From Shewanella yunxiaonensis (GTDB lineage Bacteria; Pseudomonadota; Gammaproteobacteria; Enterobacterales; Shewanellaceae): a stretch of 64,000 nucleotides of DNA. Positions 27,350-35,837 of the stretch are shown here, in pieces. The stretch is taken from the NCBI RefSeq assembly GCF_018223345.1, contig NZ_CP073587.1, positions 1,585,001-1,649,000 on the forward strand, given 5' to 3'. The notes under the pieces were generated by a model. The model was given only the letters and a program-made list of their open reading frames with translations, had not been told where the DNA came from and searched no databases. The stretch's first letter is position 1; the number at the start of each line of letters is the position of its first letter. Position numbers and translations under genes: made by a program.

Positions 27350-28693
27350 TTAATCCTCGGATTTACTCAGCCGACGGCTTAATGCGCTTTGAGTGATCCC
27401 CAGCAGTTTAGCGGCGGCACTTTGGTTGTTATTGGTGCGCACCAGTGCTTCATGTACCAGTTGTTGCGTGGTCTCACTGATGGTGGGCAACTTTTCAGGA
27501 AAGCGAATTCGTTGTATGTGCGTGGTGCGAGGCTGTCGCTCCAGAACCGCAAAAAACGGTGCCAATGCTAACTCATTGTGGTTGCTGGCATTGACCGCGC
27601 TGAAAACCAATGATTTGAGTTCGGTGATATTGCCAGGGAATGGGTAACTTTCCAGCCGTTGTGCCACTTCTATGGGTAATGCTAGATACTCAATTGCTTG
27701 CGCGTGACAAGCTTGCTCGATGAAATGTTGTAGGAGTAATCCAATGTCAGATTGCCGTTCGCGCAGCGGTGGCAGCTTAATTCGCTGTGGCTGCAAGGCA
27801 TAAATCAGTCCTTGGGAAAACGCCTGCTGCTCCAGTTGCTCCAGTGACAAATGACTACTTAGCACTATCCGACATTCCAGTGCTTTTTCCCGAAGTGAGC
27901 CACCAGGGAAATAGCGTTTCAATTGGCACAGTCTGGTCAGCATTGTCTGAATTTGTGGGCTGGCATCGTCCAATTGCGTTAAAAACAGTAAGCCGTGGCC
28001 TGTGACCTGCAATAATCCCGGTTGGCTGGCATCTCCGAATAAGCGTTGTTCGAACTCCGCCGCTGTCAACGCTGATAATGACAGTTCCAGATATGGTTCT
28101 TCAGGACACAACATTCGATGCAGTGCTTTGGCAAATAAGCGTTTGCCGGTGCCAGTTTCTCCTTCCAGTAATATCGGTTCATGACTATCGCCAAGGGTGG
28201 CCGCATAGGTAAAGCAGTCATGCATTTTGACATCGGTGGTTAAGATTTCGCTGAAGGCGGCAAGGTTGCGGCGATTAAAAAAACCATCTTTGATCCGGTG
28301 ATAACTGCGTTCCAGGGTGATTACTTCCATGGCGCGACGTACACAGAGCAACAGTTGATCCGTAGAGCTGGTTTTGGCAACAAAATCGTAGGCGCCTTGT
28401 TTCATACACTCCACGGCAACTTCGGTTTCATTGAGGCCGGTAACCACAATAACGCGTACATAAGGCGAGTGTTCCCGAATATCTCGTAGCAACTGGCGAC
28501 CATCAAGATAAGGCATGTTGAGGTCCAGTAACACCAACGCGATCTCCAAATCTCGGATCAACTGCAGCGCTTGGCGACTGTTTTCACAGGTATGGGTGCT
28601 GGCTTCCGGAATATGACGGTTGAGTACCATAGCGATGGTACGTAGCCAACGAGTTTCATCATCAATCACTAAGATATTGCGCGACAGTTTCAT
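27350..28693 (-). CDS. Response regulator with degenerate NtrC-type AAA+ domain and Fis-type HTH
   Basis: A 447-residue protein with a receiver domain (about 5-120; phosphoacceptor Asp57 in LVLLDLNMP, Lys107), an NtrC-like central domain (about 145-385) and a Fis-type helix-turn-helix (NNNQSAAAKLLGITQSALSRRL). The central domain keeps a Walker A (GETGTGKR, 178-185), but the position of the GAFTGA loop after LFG (218-220) reads DASQPGLLQ, the Walker B acidic pair of LFLDE is LFLTQ (236-240), and the arginine-finger segment is replaced by GLIYALQ. It therefore should not hydrolyse ATP or open sigma-54 promoters; it may act as a sigma-70 activator or repressor. The ATG at 28693 overlaps the kinase TGA (TGATG) with CAGGAG upstream. 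Confidence 0.9.
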   Translation of the reverse strand: MKLSRNILVIDDETRWLRTIAMVLNRHIPEASTHTCENSRQALQLIRDLEIALVLLDLNMPYLDGRQLLRDIREHSPYVRVIVVTGLNETEVAVECMKQGAYDFVAKTSSTDQLLLCVRRAMEVITLERSYHRIKDGFFNRRNLAAFSEILTTDVKMHDCFTYAATLGDSHEPILLEGETGTGKRLFAKALHRMLCPEEPYLELSLSALTAAEFEQRLFGDASQPGLLQVTGHGLLFLTQLDDASPQIQTMLTRLCQLKRYFPGGSLREKALECRIVLSSHLSLEQLEQQAFSQGLIYALQPQRIKLPPLRERQSDIGLLLQHFIEQACHAQAIEYLALPIEVAQRLESYPFPGNITELKSLVFSAVNASNHNELALAPFFAVLERQPRTTHIQRIRFPEKLPTISETTQQLVHEALVRTNNNQSAAAKLLGITQSALSRRLSKSED

Positions 28694-30648
28694 CAAATAC
28701 TCCTGAACAGCACTTTCATTTCGGTACCGGTGCCAGGATGTGAGCGGATAAGCCACTGTGCCTGATGTTCGGCAAGGATTTTGTTACTGGTGGATAGGCC
28801 AAGTCCGGTGCCACCCTGATTGCGACGGGTGGTGAAAAAGGGCTCCCGGATCCGGTTAAGCGTTTGAGGGTCCATGCCACAGCCATTATCAGCAACAGCG
28901 ACAAAGATATTGCCGTTTTCGATACCGGTGCTGATTTTCAGTAACGACTCGGGTTTATCCATTGCTAAGCAAGCATTTTGAATGAAGTTGACCAACACCA
29001 GTTGTAGTTGCAGTTCGTCGCCTTCAACAGTAGGGAGTCCGTGGTCAAGTTCCAGTTGTAGCTGCATCCGCTTTACGTTGTTGTGCGTCAGACGCAGTGC
29101 CGTTTCTACGACCTTATTAAGGTTCACCGCTTTGGGATGCATCTCCAGTCCTGGTCTGGAGAAGTTTTTCAGATCGCGCACAATGCGGCCGATGCGACCA
29201 GCGGCATCGTCGACCGACTCGCAACTGTAATCCAGCTCTGCGATGAGGGTATCGATTGTTCTTGCAGGTGTTGCCGTATCTGCATGACTCATGCGCAGAT
29301 CTTCCAACAGATCTCGCATCAACGTGACCGATTGGGTGATCAGTCCGACCGGATTATTAATTTCATGGGCGATGCCCGCCGAGAGTTCTCCCAGAGATGC
29401 CAGCCGCGCAGATAATTCGGTGGTCTGCTTAAGCGCATATTGCTCGGTGCAATCTTCAATAAACAGCACCAGCATTTCAGTTGAAATGCGGTGGAGTTCC
29501 AGCTTCCAGCGCTTATTGTCGAGCATAAATTCACTGCTCTGGGATTCATCTGCGCTGAAGGTATTATCCACCAGTTGGGTTAATACCATCGCTGGTTGCG
29601 CCTGCATTAATTGTGATGGTTCTAATACCCAGGGATATTTGCCATTGTGCCAGATAAGATGCTGGTCACGCGCCAGCAGGCAAACGCCGTGGGGCAGGCC
29701 ATCGAGTACGGAATGAAACTGTGCTGATACTCGTTTGATTTCGGCTTCGGCTTTGCGGCGATTTGCCAGTTCTCGCCGTAATGACTTGGTTTTCTGTCTT
29801 AACACCAGACTGATATATAAGGTGATAAGCATGCCCATGCTGGAGATAATCGCAGTGATGAGAGCGCCCTGAAAAAAGTCACTACGCACCTGACCCAGTT
29901 CGATTTTTTCTTTGCCGAATCCGACCCATTTATTCAATAAATCATCAAAATAGCCATTGTCATAGCTATGCTTAACGACGCTGTTTACCGCGGCAACGAA
30001 CTCTGGATCTTTATTGGACATGATCAGATAAAACTGACTATAAAGCAGTGGTTTTCCGGCAGTTTTTGCTATCGGAAATTTACTAAGCATCCGTCGTGAA
30101 CAATAAAATTCTGACACCACATAATCCACTTTCCCTTCCGTCAGCAATTCAAACCCCTGTTCATTATTGACCACGGGGACAGTGATAAAATCTTGCGGCG
30201 ATTGTGACAGAAACATCGCAACCGACGATGCCTGTTTAATCGCTACCCGCTTGCCTTTAAGCGCTTCCCAGCTATCCGCGTTACCTTCACCTCGGCGGTT
30301 GTAGGCACTGACATAGGTGGGTAACAATGGCAGCGCGGTGTTGATATCAACTTTACGACCAGCCGGTACGGCGATGACAGCCAATTGCCAGCGCTCGCTC
30401 ATCACCGAGTGCAGAGACTGTTTTAAGGTCTGACGTTTGACCTGCATACCGTAATGCAGTTGTGTCGCGATATATTGCGCCAGTTCCACGTTAAAGCCGC
30501 TTTCTTCACCCGTCTCATTTTGCCACTCAAACGGCGGCGTATTGCTGTGAACATTTAGCGTGATCTGCGGTGCAGCTTGAGCAAAGGTGGTGAATATTGC
30601 CAGCGCCAGCCAGACACTTTGGGGCCATTGCCTCAATAACTTTGACAT
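28693..30648 (-). CDS. Hybrid-input sensor histidine kinase with periplasmic solute-binding domain
   Basis: A 651-residue kinase. A signal sequence (about 1-26) precedes a type 3 solute-binding domain (about 28-245: ITLNVHSNTPPFEWQN, ESGFNVELAQYIATQL, LKGKRVAIKQASS, KVDYVVSEFYCS), a membrane helix (about 258-280), a PAS-like region (about 300-390), the HisKA motif LASLGELSAGIAHEINNPVG and a HATPase with NCGMDPQTLNRIREPFFTT and GGTGLGLSTS. It probably detects an amino-acid-like or organic-acid ligand in the periplasm and phosphorylates the co-encoded regulator. ATG at 30648 is preferred; a GTG at 30657 adds three residues. The pair is divergent from the FMN oxidase gene. Confidence 0.92.
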   Translation of the reverse strand: MSKLLRQWPQSVWLALAIFTTFAQAAPQITLNVHSNTPPFEWQNETGEESGFNVELAQYIATQLHYGMQVKRQTLKQSLHSVMSERWQLAVIAVPAGRKVDINTALPLLPTYVSAYNRRGEGNADSWEALKGKRVAIKQASSVAMFLSQSPQDFITVPVVNNEQGFELLTEGKVDYVVSEFYCSRRMLSKFPIAKTAGKPLLYSQFYLIMSNKDPEFVAAVNSVVKHSYDNGYFDDLLNKWVGFGKEKIELGQVRSDFFQGALITAIISSMGMLITLYISLVLRQKTKSLRRELANRRKAEAEIKRVSAQFHSVLDGLPHGVCLLARDQHLIWHNGKYPWVLEPSQLMQAQPAMVLTQLVDNTFSADESQSSEFMLDNKRWKLELHRISTEMLVLFIEDCTEQYALKQTTELSARLASLGELSAGIAHEINNPVGLITQSVTLMRDLLEDLRMSHADTATPARTIDTLIAELDYSCESVDDAAGRIGRIVRDLKNFSRPGLEMHPKAVNLNKVVETALRLTHNNVKRMQLQLELDHGLPTVEGDELQLQLVLVNFIQNACLAMDKPESLLKISTGIENGNIFVAVADNGCGMDPQTLNRIREPFFTTRRNQGGTGLGLSTSNKILAEHQAQWLIRSHPGTGTEMKVLFRSI

Positions 30649-30961
30649 GTTTACCACCGCACTCCATGTTAAAAATCCTGTTTACCTTAAGCGTCACAGA
30701 CGTCGATTGGCAGCCTTTTTCATCGGTTATGCAGGACAACTCACATAACCTCAGTCTTTCAACAAATATCGTTTAAAAAGATCATTTAACTCATTGGTTA
30801 TAAAGAGTTATGCAAAAATGCATAAACCAATGTGCCGGGGTCAAATTTTCCGTAGAACAGGGGATCTAACCCCAGATTTTGTACATTGTTGCTGCTATGG
30901 GACACGAAGGTCGACGTAGAGTAACCGCCGTAAGCCAACAAGCAACCATAGGAGCTATAAC
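30649..30961. other. Divergent intergenic region between sensor kinase and FMN oxidase genes
   Basis: About 313 bp. It contains the palindrome at 30808-30825 and a short GGGG/CCCC dyad at about 30859-30874. No gene is supported on either strand. Confidence 0.6.
30808..30825. promoter_or_regulatory. Perfect inverted repeat, candidate operator of the adjacent response regulator
   Basis: TTATGCA, AAAA, TGCATAA is a perfect 7-bp inverted repeat with a 4-base spacer. It lies in the gap between the kinase/regulator operon and the oxidase gene it faces, where the Fis-type regulator would be expected to bind. Function is inferred from symmetry and position. Confidence 0.45.
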
Positions 30962-32218
30962 ATGAACAACAACGAGCTGAATGCCGATCGCCGGGAGTTT
31001 CTGACCAAAGGTGCCGTATTAGCTGCCGCAGGTACTTTGGCAATTTCTGCTTCTTCAACTACGCATGCAGCCGAAAGTGTCGCCATGACCGCTGCGGCAG
31101 CAACTGAAGCCCCGAAAGCAGTTTCCGGCTACATCACAGAACCGAAAAACATTAAAGACGTATTGAGTAATGCCCGCAAGATCATGGATACCTGTGCTGC
31201 CTGCGACGTTGCTGGTGCCGGCCGCTGTAATGGGAAGGGCCCTTGTGGTGAAACTGTGCCGGGAATGGGCGGTAAACGTCAGAGTTTCGTGCGCAATATT
31301 GAAGCATTCGAAGGCATGAGTTTGAACATGCGCACCGTTCACACTATCTCTCATCCCAACACCGAAATTGAGTTACTGGGCGTAAAACTGTCAATGCCGA
31401 TTCTTACCGGTATTACTGGTGGTTTGACCTATAACATGGGCGCTGCAAATAAATTGGCGTTCGATGGCGAGGTCATGACTGAAGAGAAATACGCTCGAGG
31501 CATTATCGAAGGCGCCGCCAATGCCGGTAGTCTTGGTTGGGCAGCCGATGGGATTGGTGACCCATTAGAAACCTACAAGCGTCGGATGAGTGTGGTTTCG
31601 GAGTTTAAAGGTCGTGCTGTCGCCCAGATCAAACCTCGCACCCAACCAGAAATTTTTGAACGTCTGGACATCGTACAGGCGGCAGGAGCTCCCTTTTTTG
31701 CCATCGATGTTGACTCTGCCGGTCGCGCTGCACGAGCCTTACCCGGCAAAACTGTTGAACCTAAAGATCTGAAAAAACTGAAAGAAATTGTTAACTACGC
31801 CAAAATCCCCTTCATTGCGAAAGGGATTATGACTGTGGACGAAGCGCTGATGTGTGCAGAAGCTGGCTGCGGCGCAATTATCGTATCTAACCACGGTGGT
31901 CGGGTACTGAGTTCTACTCCTGCCACTATGCATGTACTCCCCGCGATTGTGAAGGCAGTACGGGATCGCGGCTACAAACTGCCAATACTGGTGGATGGCG
32001 GTGTCCGCGATGGCGGTGATGTCCTTAAAGCGCTGGCTTGCGGTGCTCAGGCGGTATTGGTTGGACGTCCTATGTTACGAGCAAGTCTTGGTGGCGGAGT
32101 TAAAGGGGTCGAAATGCAGTTCAAGCGCTTCCATACCGAACTGGTGTCCAGCATGGTGCTGACCGGTGTGGCAGATGTAAACAAGGTGGATCCTGCTGTA
32201 CTGGTGCAGCAGGTTTAG
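30962..32218 (+). CDS. Tat-exported FMN-dependent alpha-hydroxy-acid oxidase/dehydrogenase
   Basis: A 418-residue flavoprotein. The N-terminus carries a twin-arginine signal (DRREFLTKGAVLAAAGTLA) ending near THAAE, so the enzyme should be folded with FMN and exported to the periplasm. The mature part has a Cys cluster (C78-x2-C81-x7-C89-x5-C95) followed by PGMGG, then the FMN barrel: GWAADGIGDP, AKGIMTVDEALMCAEAGCGAIIVSNHGGR with the catalytic His, ILVDGGVRDGGDVLKALACGAQAVLVGRP. The family oxidises lactate, glycolate or similar 2-hydroxy acids; the Cys cluster with PGMGG is seen in the clostridial-type branch. The facing sensor kinase with a periplasmic binding domain suggests induction by the substrate. 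Confidence 0.88.
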   Translation: MNNNELNADRREFLTKGAVLAAAGTLAISASSTTHAAESVAMTAAAATEAPKAVSGYITEPKNIKDVLSNARKIMDTCAACDVAGAGRCNGKGPCGETVPGMGGKRQSFVRNIEAFEGMSLNMRTVHTISHPNTEIELLGVKLSMPILTGITGGLTYNMGAANKLAFDGEVMTEEKYARGIIEGAANAGSLGWAADGIGDPLETYKRRMSVVSEFKGRAVAQIKPRTQPEIFERLDIVQAAGAPFFAIDVDSAGRAARALPGKTVEPKDLKKLKEIVNYAKIPFIAKGIMTVDEALMCAEAGCGAIIVSNHGGRVLSSTPATMHVLPAIVKAVRDRGYKLPILVDGGVRDGGDVLKALACGAQAVLVGRPMLRASLGGGVKGVEMQFKRFHTELVSSMVLTGVADVNKVDPAVLVQQV

Positions 32219-32372
32219 TCCCGTTAATGACGACAGGTGCAGTGGCTAAGTCGCAGCACCTCAATGCAAAACTTGCCATGACTATCGCTGAAGTCTGCAG
32301 CTTGCCGCGTGCTATGCACTAACGATTAGGTGTTAACAACGGATTTGATGGCTACCAGGTTTGGGATTTATG

Positions 32373-32409
32373 GCCGGTCACTCTGCAACAGAGCCCGGCT
32401 ATCTTTTTT
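32373..32409 (+). terminator. Intrinsic terminator downstream of the FMN oxidase gene
   Basis: GCCGG/CCGGC (32373-32377, 32395-32399) enclose a second perfect stem CTCTG/CAGAG around a CAA loop, and T6 follows at 32404-32409. It lies about 155 bases past the stop codon, so the transcript has a long 3' untranslated region. Confidence 0.8.
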
Positions 32410-32582
32410 AAACTTGCATTATGAGCATCACGCCAAATGACCAAGGTCAACTCGGAATGGCTGGCTCACATTGTGCGATAAACCGCTATGGAATGTGACC
32501 ACGATCCGCAAAGACAAGCAATGGAACCCTGCCTTAATGGCTTTCAGCACTCAGGCGGTGGTACGATAGAAATCAAGGACGT
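32410..32582 (+). other. Intergenic stretch between terminator and RNA candidate
   Basis: No convincing gene. A 14-codon frame begins at an ATG near 32438 (MTKVNSEWLAHIVR) without a good ribosome site. It may contain the promoter of the structured RNA that follows. Confidence 0.4.
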
Positions 32583-32731
32583 GCGACTCAAAACATAAGA
32601 AAGTCGCTATTGAAATCCTACAGATCACAGTCGGGGAATGGAGGTGGTAGCTCAGGCACTTGTGCCGATGTTGCTGCTTCCCCGGCGGTGAGACTGCCGG
32701 TATCCGGTGCTCGGGTATCGGCAGTTTTTTT
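32583..32731 (+). ncRNA. Candidate structured small RNA with intrinsic terminator
   Basis: Three nested or successive hairpins occur in 150 bases: GCGACT/AGTCGC (32583-32607); GGGGAA/TTCCCC (32633-32638, 32678-32683) enclosing GGCAC/GTGCC (32655-32659, 32662-32666); and ACTGCCG/CGGCAGT (32693-32699, 32719-32725) followed by T7. The last is a textbook terminator, yet no gene precedes it after the oxidase terminator 280 bases upstream, and it ends 190 bases before the next start. That layout fits an independent small RNA or a leader that is terminated early. I do not recognise the family. Confidence 0.45.
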
Positions 32732-32921
32732 ATCAATACCTGATGCTGCAGCCTTTCCATAAATTTTTGTTGCCAGCCTTAACTAGACAGTTGCCCGCGC
32801 TTTCTCAATAATGAGGCCCATCGCTGCGTCCTTGGCCGACAGCGTCATAACTATAATGTCCTGTTTATAACCGACAGACGTCTGCAACTTTTATACAGAC
32901 AGACACTAGAGGAAGTTATCC

Positions 32922-34577
32922 ATGAAGAAGTCTCTGATCGCTTTGGCGCTCGGTAGTTTACTGGCTTTCCCAGCCCTCACCGCGAGCGCCACAGAGCAAC
33001 CCCAAGTTTACAATCTGCAGCAACAGCGTGACAAAATTGTGCCTGTGCAAATGACTGCTAATACCGCCTTTCTGAGCGACGAGCAAAAACAGGTCGTCAA
33101 CAAGCTGATCCAGGCCGCTCAGTTGATGAGCCAAATCTATCTGCGTCAGGTGAATGAGCACAATCCACAGATCCGTCAGCAGATTGAAGCCAGTAATCTC
33201 AAAGATAAAGCATTAGTGCTGAATATGTTTGATGAGAATTTTGGTCCTTGGGATAGTCTGGCCGCAGGACATCCGTTCTTTGGTACGCAAAAGAACGCGT
33301 TGGGCTCAGGGTTTTATCCAGAAGATTTGACCAAAGAGGAGTTCAATGCCTGGATTGTCAAACATCCAGAAGATAAAGCGGCGTTTACTAGCCTGTATAC
33401 GGTTATTCGTCGTCAGGGCGACAAACTGGTAGCCATTCCGTATTCGGCATACTACAAGCAGTGGCTGGAACCTGCCGCGAAATTGCTGGAAGATGCGGCG
33501 ATGATTACGCACAACCCAAGCCTTAAGAAATTCCTGGTGTTACGGGCGCACGCGTTTCGTACCGACAACTATTTCGCCTCTGAAATTGCGTGGATGGATC
33601 TAAAAGATACGCCGATTGAAGTAGCCATCGGGCCTTATGAAACTTACACCGATGGGTTGTTCGGATACAAAACCGCGTTTGAAGCATTCGTTACTATCAA
33701 AGATCCCGAAGCTTCTGCCAAATTGGACCGGTTCAAGAAATATCTGCGTGATATGGAAGCCAATCTGCCGGTACCGGACAGCTATAAGAATTTCAAACGT
33801 GGCTTTGCGTCACCGATTGCCGTTGCTGATCAGATCCAGGGCGGGGGTGATAACGTACCCGGTGTGCAAACAATTGCGTTCAACTTGCCAAACGATGAAA
33901 AAGTCCGCGAAGCCAAAGGTGCCAAGAAAGTACTGTTGAACAACGTAATGGCGGCTAAGTTTGAACGGATCATGAAACCGATGGCGGCGCATATTTTGAT
34001 CCCCGAGCAGGCAAAACTGTTGGATCAGAAATACTTTGGCTATGAGACGCTGTTCCATGAAATGTCTCATTCTTTAGGCCCTGGCTCCATTGTGAAAAAT
34101 GGCAAGCCGACCACGGTAGCGGCAGAGTTACAGGAACTGTATTCCGGTATCGAAGAGGGAAAAGCTGATGTGATGGGCGCGTATAATATTTTGTTCCTGA
34201 TGCAAAAAGGCGAGTTGCCCATGGTGGAAAAGGACAATCTGTTAGCGACTTATGCTGCCGGTTTATTCCGTTCTATGCGCTTTGGCGTACATGAGGCGCA
34301 CGGAATTGGCGCTGCGTTCCAGTACAGTTATTACGTCAATAAAGGGGCATTGACCCGTCAGGCCAATGGACTGTACAAGATTGATTTTGCCAAACTGGAA
34401 CAGGCCATTACCGATTTGGTACATGATGTGGTGGTGGTACAAGGTGATGGCGATTACAACGCCGCCAAAGCTTTCCTGGCAAAATATGGCCATATTGATG
34501 ATGGTGTACGTGCAGTCAACGCCAGCCTAGGCGATGTGCCGGTAGATATTCAGCCAATCTATCCGGCCAAGATTTAA
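32922..34577 (+). CDS. Exported M49-type zinc metallopeptidase (dipeptidyl peptidase III-like)
   Basis: A 551-residue protein with a signal peptide (about 1-23, cleavage near TASATEQ). The zinc site is HEMSH at 379-383 in YETLFHEMSHSLGPG, and the second motif EEGKAD at 411-416 in LYSGIEEGKADVMG supplies the third ligand, matching the EExxAD motif of family M49. Classic DPP III has HEXXXH; here the motif is the shorter HEXXH, a variant described for the Caldithrix enzyme. It should cleave dipeptides from short oligopeptides in the periplasm. It is monocistronic between a structured region and a terminator. Confidence 0.88.
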   Translation: MKKSLIALALGSLLAFPALTASATEQPQVYNLQQQRDKIVPVQMTANTAFLSDEQKQVVNKLIQAAQLMSQIYLRQVNEHNPQIRQQIEASNLKDKALVLNMFDENFGPWDSLAAGHPFFGTQKNALGSGFYPEDLTKEEFNAWIVKHPEDKAAFTSLYTVIRRQGDKLVAIPYSAYYKQWLEPAAKLLEDAAMITHNPSLKKFLVLRAHAFRTDNYFASEIAWMDLKDTPIEVAIGPYETYTDGLFGYKTAFEAFVTIKDPEASAKLDRFKKYLRDMEANLPVPDSYKNFKRGFASPIAVADQIQGGGDNVPGVQTIAFNLPNDEKVREAKGAKKVLLNNVMAAKFERIMKPMAAHILIPEQAKLLDQKYFGYETLFHEMSHSLGPGSIVKNGKPTTVAAELQELYSGIEEGKADVMGAYNILFLMQKGELPMVEKDNLLATYAAGLFRSMRFGVHEAHGIGAAFQYSYYVNKGALTRQANGLYKIDFAKLEQAITDLVHDVVVVQGDGDYNAAKAFLAKYGHIDDGVRAVNASLGDVPVDIQPIYPAKI

Positions 34578-34601
34578 GGTTTAGATGGCAATATAATCCT
34601 C

Positions 34602-34634
34602 AAAAATCCGGGTACACAGGTGCTCGGATTTTTT
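34602..34634 (+). terminator. Intrinsic terminator of the M49 peptidase gene
   Basis: AAAATCCG (34603-34610) pairs with CGGATTTT (34625-34632) around a 14-base loop, with a T-run reaching 34634. It lies 25 bases past the stop codon. Confidence 0.88.
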
Positions 34635-34702
34635 AGTTTAAGGCACTAGCAATTGTCAATGCTACATCTAACTTATTGATATTTAATACTGAGGTTACGT
34701 CT

Positions 34703-35632
34703 TTGAAGATAATAATGTTGGTCGCAGCACTGCTGGTGGGTGCGATACATTCTGCTATGGCTTTGGAACTTGGTTTTAGTGGTATGGCACAAATTGATGC
34801 CAATTCCTACTTGGTGGTGCAGGACAAAAAGGTCTTTGAACAGGGCGACCGACTTGGCATTTTGCAGGTACAAGCAGAAGGGCAGTTCAGCTATACACCA
34901 TTGAGCATCAACGACTGGAAAGACAACGATGGGCAATCGAGCGACCTGGAATCTGTATGTCATTTACCAGGAAGCACCAATGAGTATTTAGTTGCCGAAT
35001 CCGGATACTGGGATGGCAAATTCGGGCGAATTTTTCAAATTGTGCTGACAGCTGAAGGCGCCTCGGTTAAGCATGTCTATCATGTACCGAAGATTGTTGC
35101 GGGGGGAAAAGGCCTCCACGGCGACAACTTTGAGGGCATGGCTTGTATTGCACAGCAGGATTCAGTTTTGGTGGTGTTAGGCGAACGTGGTGGCAGTAAG
35201 CGCTATAAAAATGGTTACCTGCGCATTGGAGTGTTGGATAAATCAGCCGCCACGCTATCCTGGCAACAATATGCGGAGCATCCGATTGAAATCTCTGCTC
35301 CCGGAGCTTGGTTAAATGCCAAGAAAAAACGCACTATCTCTGATCTCTATCCGGATGAACAAGGTGTCATTTGGGCAGTTGCCACTGAAGACGGCGGGGA
35401 TCAGGGGCCATTTAAGTCCGTCATATATCAAGCTGCTACGGTTTCTTCACAAGATGGCAACGTCACTATTTTACCGGTCGCTCATCCTCATGCCCAATGG
35501 GTTGTTGATGGTTTCAAGGTGGAAGCATTGGCTGGTCCAGCCGCTAATATCCCGCAAAGCTATATGAGCATCGGTACTGAAGATGAGTCATTCGGCGGCA
35601 TCTGGCGACCTTTGTTTCGCCCGCTTAAATAA
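34703..35632 (+). CDS. Exported protein of unknown function, probably beta-propeller-like
   Basis: A 309-residue protein with a signal peptide (LKIIMLVAALLVGAIHSAMA) and a beta-rich body with repeated short blocks such as DLESVCHLPGS, NEYLVAESGYWDGKFGRIFQI, GDNFEGMACIAQQDSVLVVLGERGG, ISDLYPDEQGVIWAVATEDGGDQGPF and GFKVEALAG, which resemble esterase-like phytase or SdiA-regulated propellers. I do not assign an activity. The start is a TTG at 34703 with GAGG eight bases upstream; an upstream TTG at 34676 would add nine residues without a ribosome site. Confidence 0.75.
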   Translation: MKIIMLVAALLVGAIHSAMALELGFSGMAQIDANSYLVVQDKKVFEQGDRLGILQVQAEGQFSYTPLSINDWKDNDGQSSDLESVCHLPGSTNEYLVAESGYWDGKFGRIFQIVLTAEGASVKHVYHVPKIVAGGKGLHGDNFEGMACIAQQDSVLVVLGERGGSKRYKNGYLRIGVLDKSAATLSWQQYAEHPIEISAPGAWLNAKKKRTISDLYPDEQGVIWAVATEDGGDQGPFKSVIYQAATVSSQDGNVTILPVAHPHAQWVVDGFKVEALAGPAANIPQSYMSIGTEDESFGGIWRPLFRPLK

Positions 35633-35642
35633 CACTGTTACC

Positions 35643-35675
35643 CATTGCGATAAGTCATAGATGCTTATCGCAATG
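35643..35675 (+). terminator. Perfect 12-bp hairpin after the exported protein gene
   Basis: CATTGCGATAAG (35643-35654) and CTTATCGCAATG (35664-35675) pair perfectly around a 9-base loop, 11 bases past the stop. There is no U-tail, so it may be a Rho-assisted end or an mRNA stabiliser. Confidence 0.55.
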
Positions 35676-35837
35676 ACCATCTCCGTGATGCAGATGCCAT
35701 GGTATTTCAAGATGCTTCACAGCTGGTAAGACCCTATATGAGTAGACGCTTTACAGGCTTCACCTGTATCGTATCCAAACAACGAATTATCGGCTTCGAA
35801 TTTTGGCATCACGAATGAAACAGGAACAAATTTAAAC

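Noticed and set aside
31193..31250. Cys cluster of the FMN oxidase as a novel metal-binding insertion.
   Set aside because: A similar Cys cluster followed by PGMGG is a known trait of one branch of this family, so only the Tat signal is unusual.
32641..32666. tRNA-like D-arm phrase GGTAGCTCAG.
   Set aside because: No acceptor stem, anticodon arm or T-loop can be formed around it; the bases are better explained by the GGGGAA/TTCCCC hairpin.
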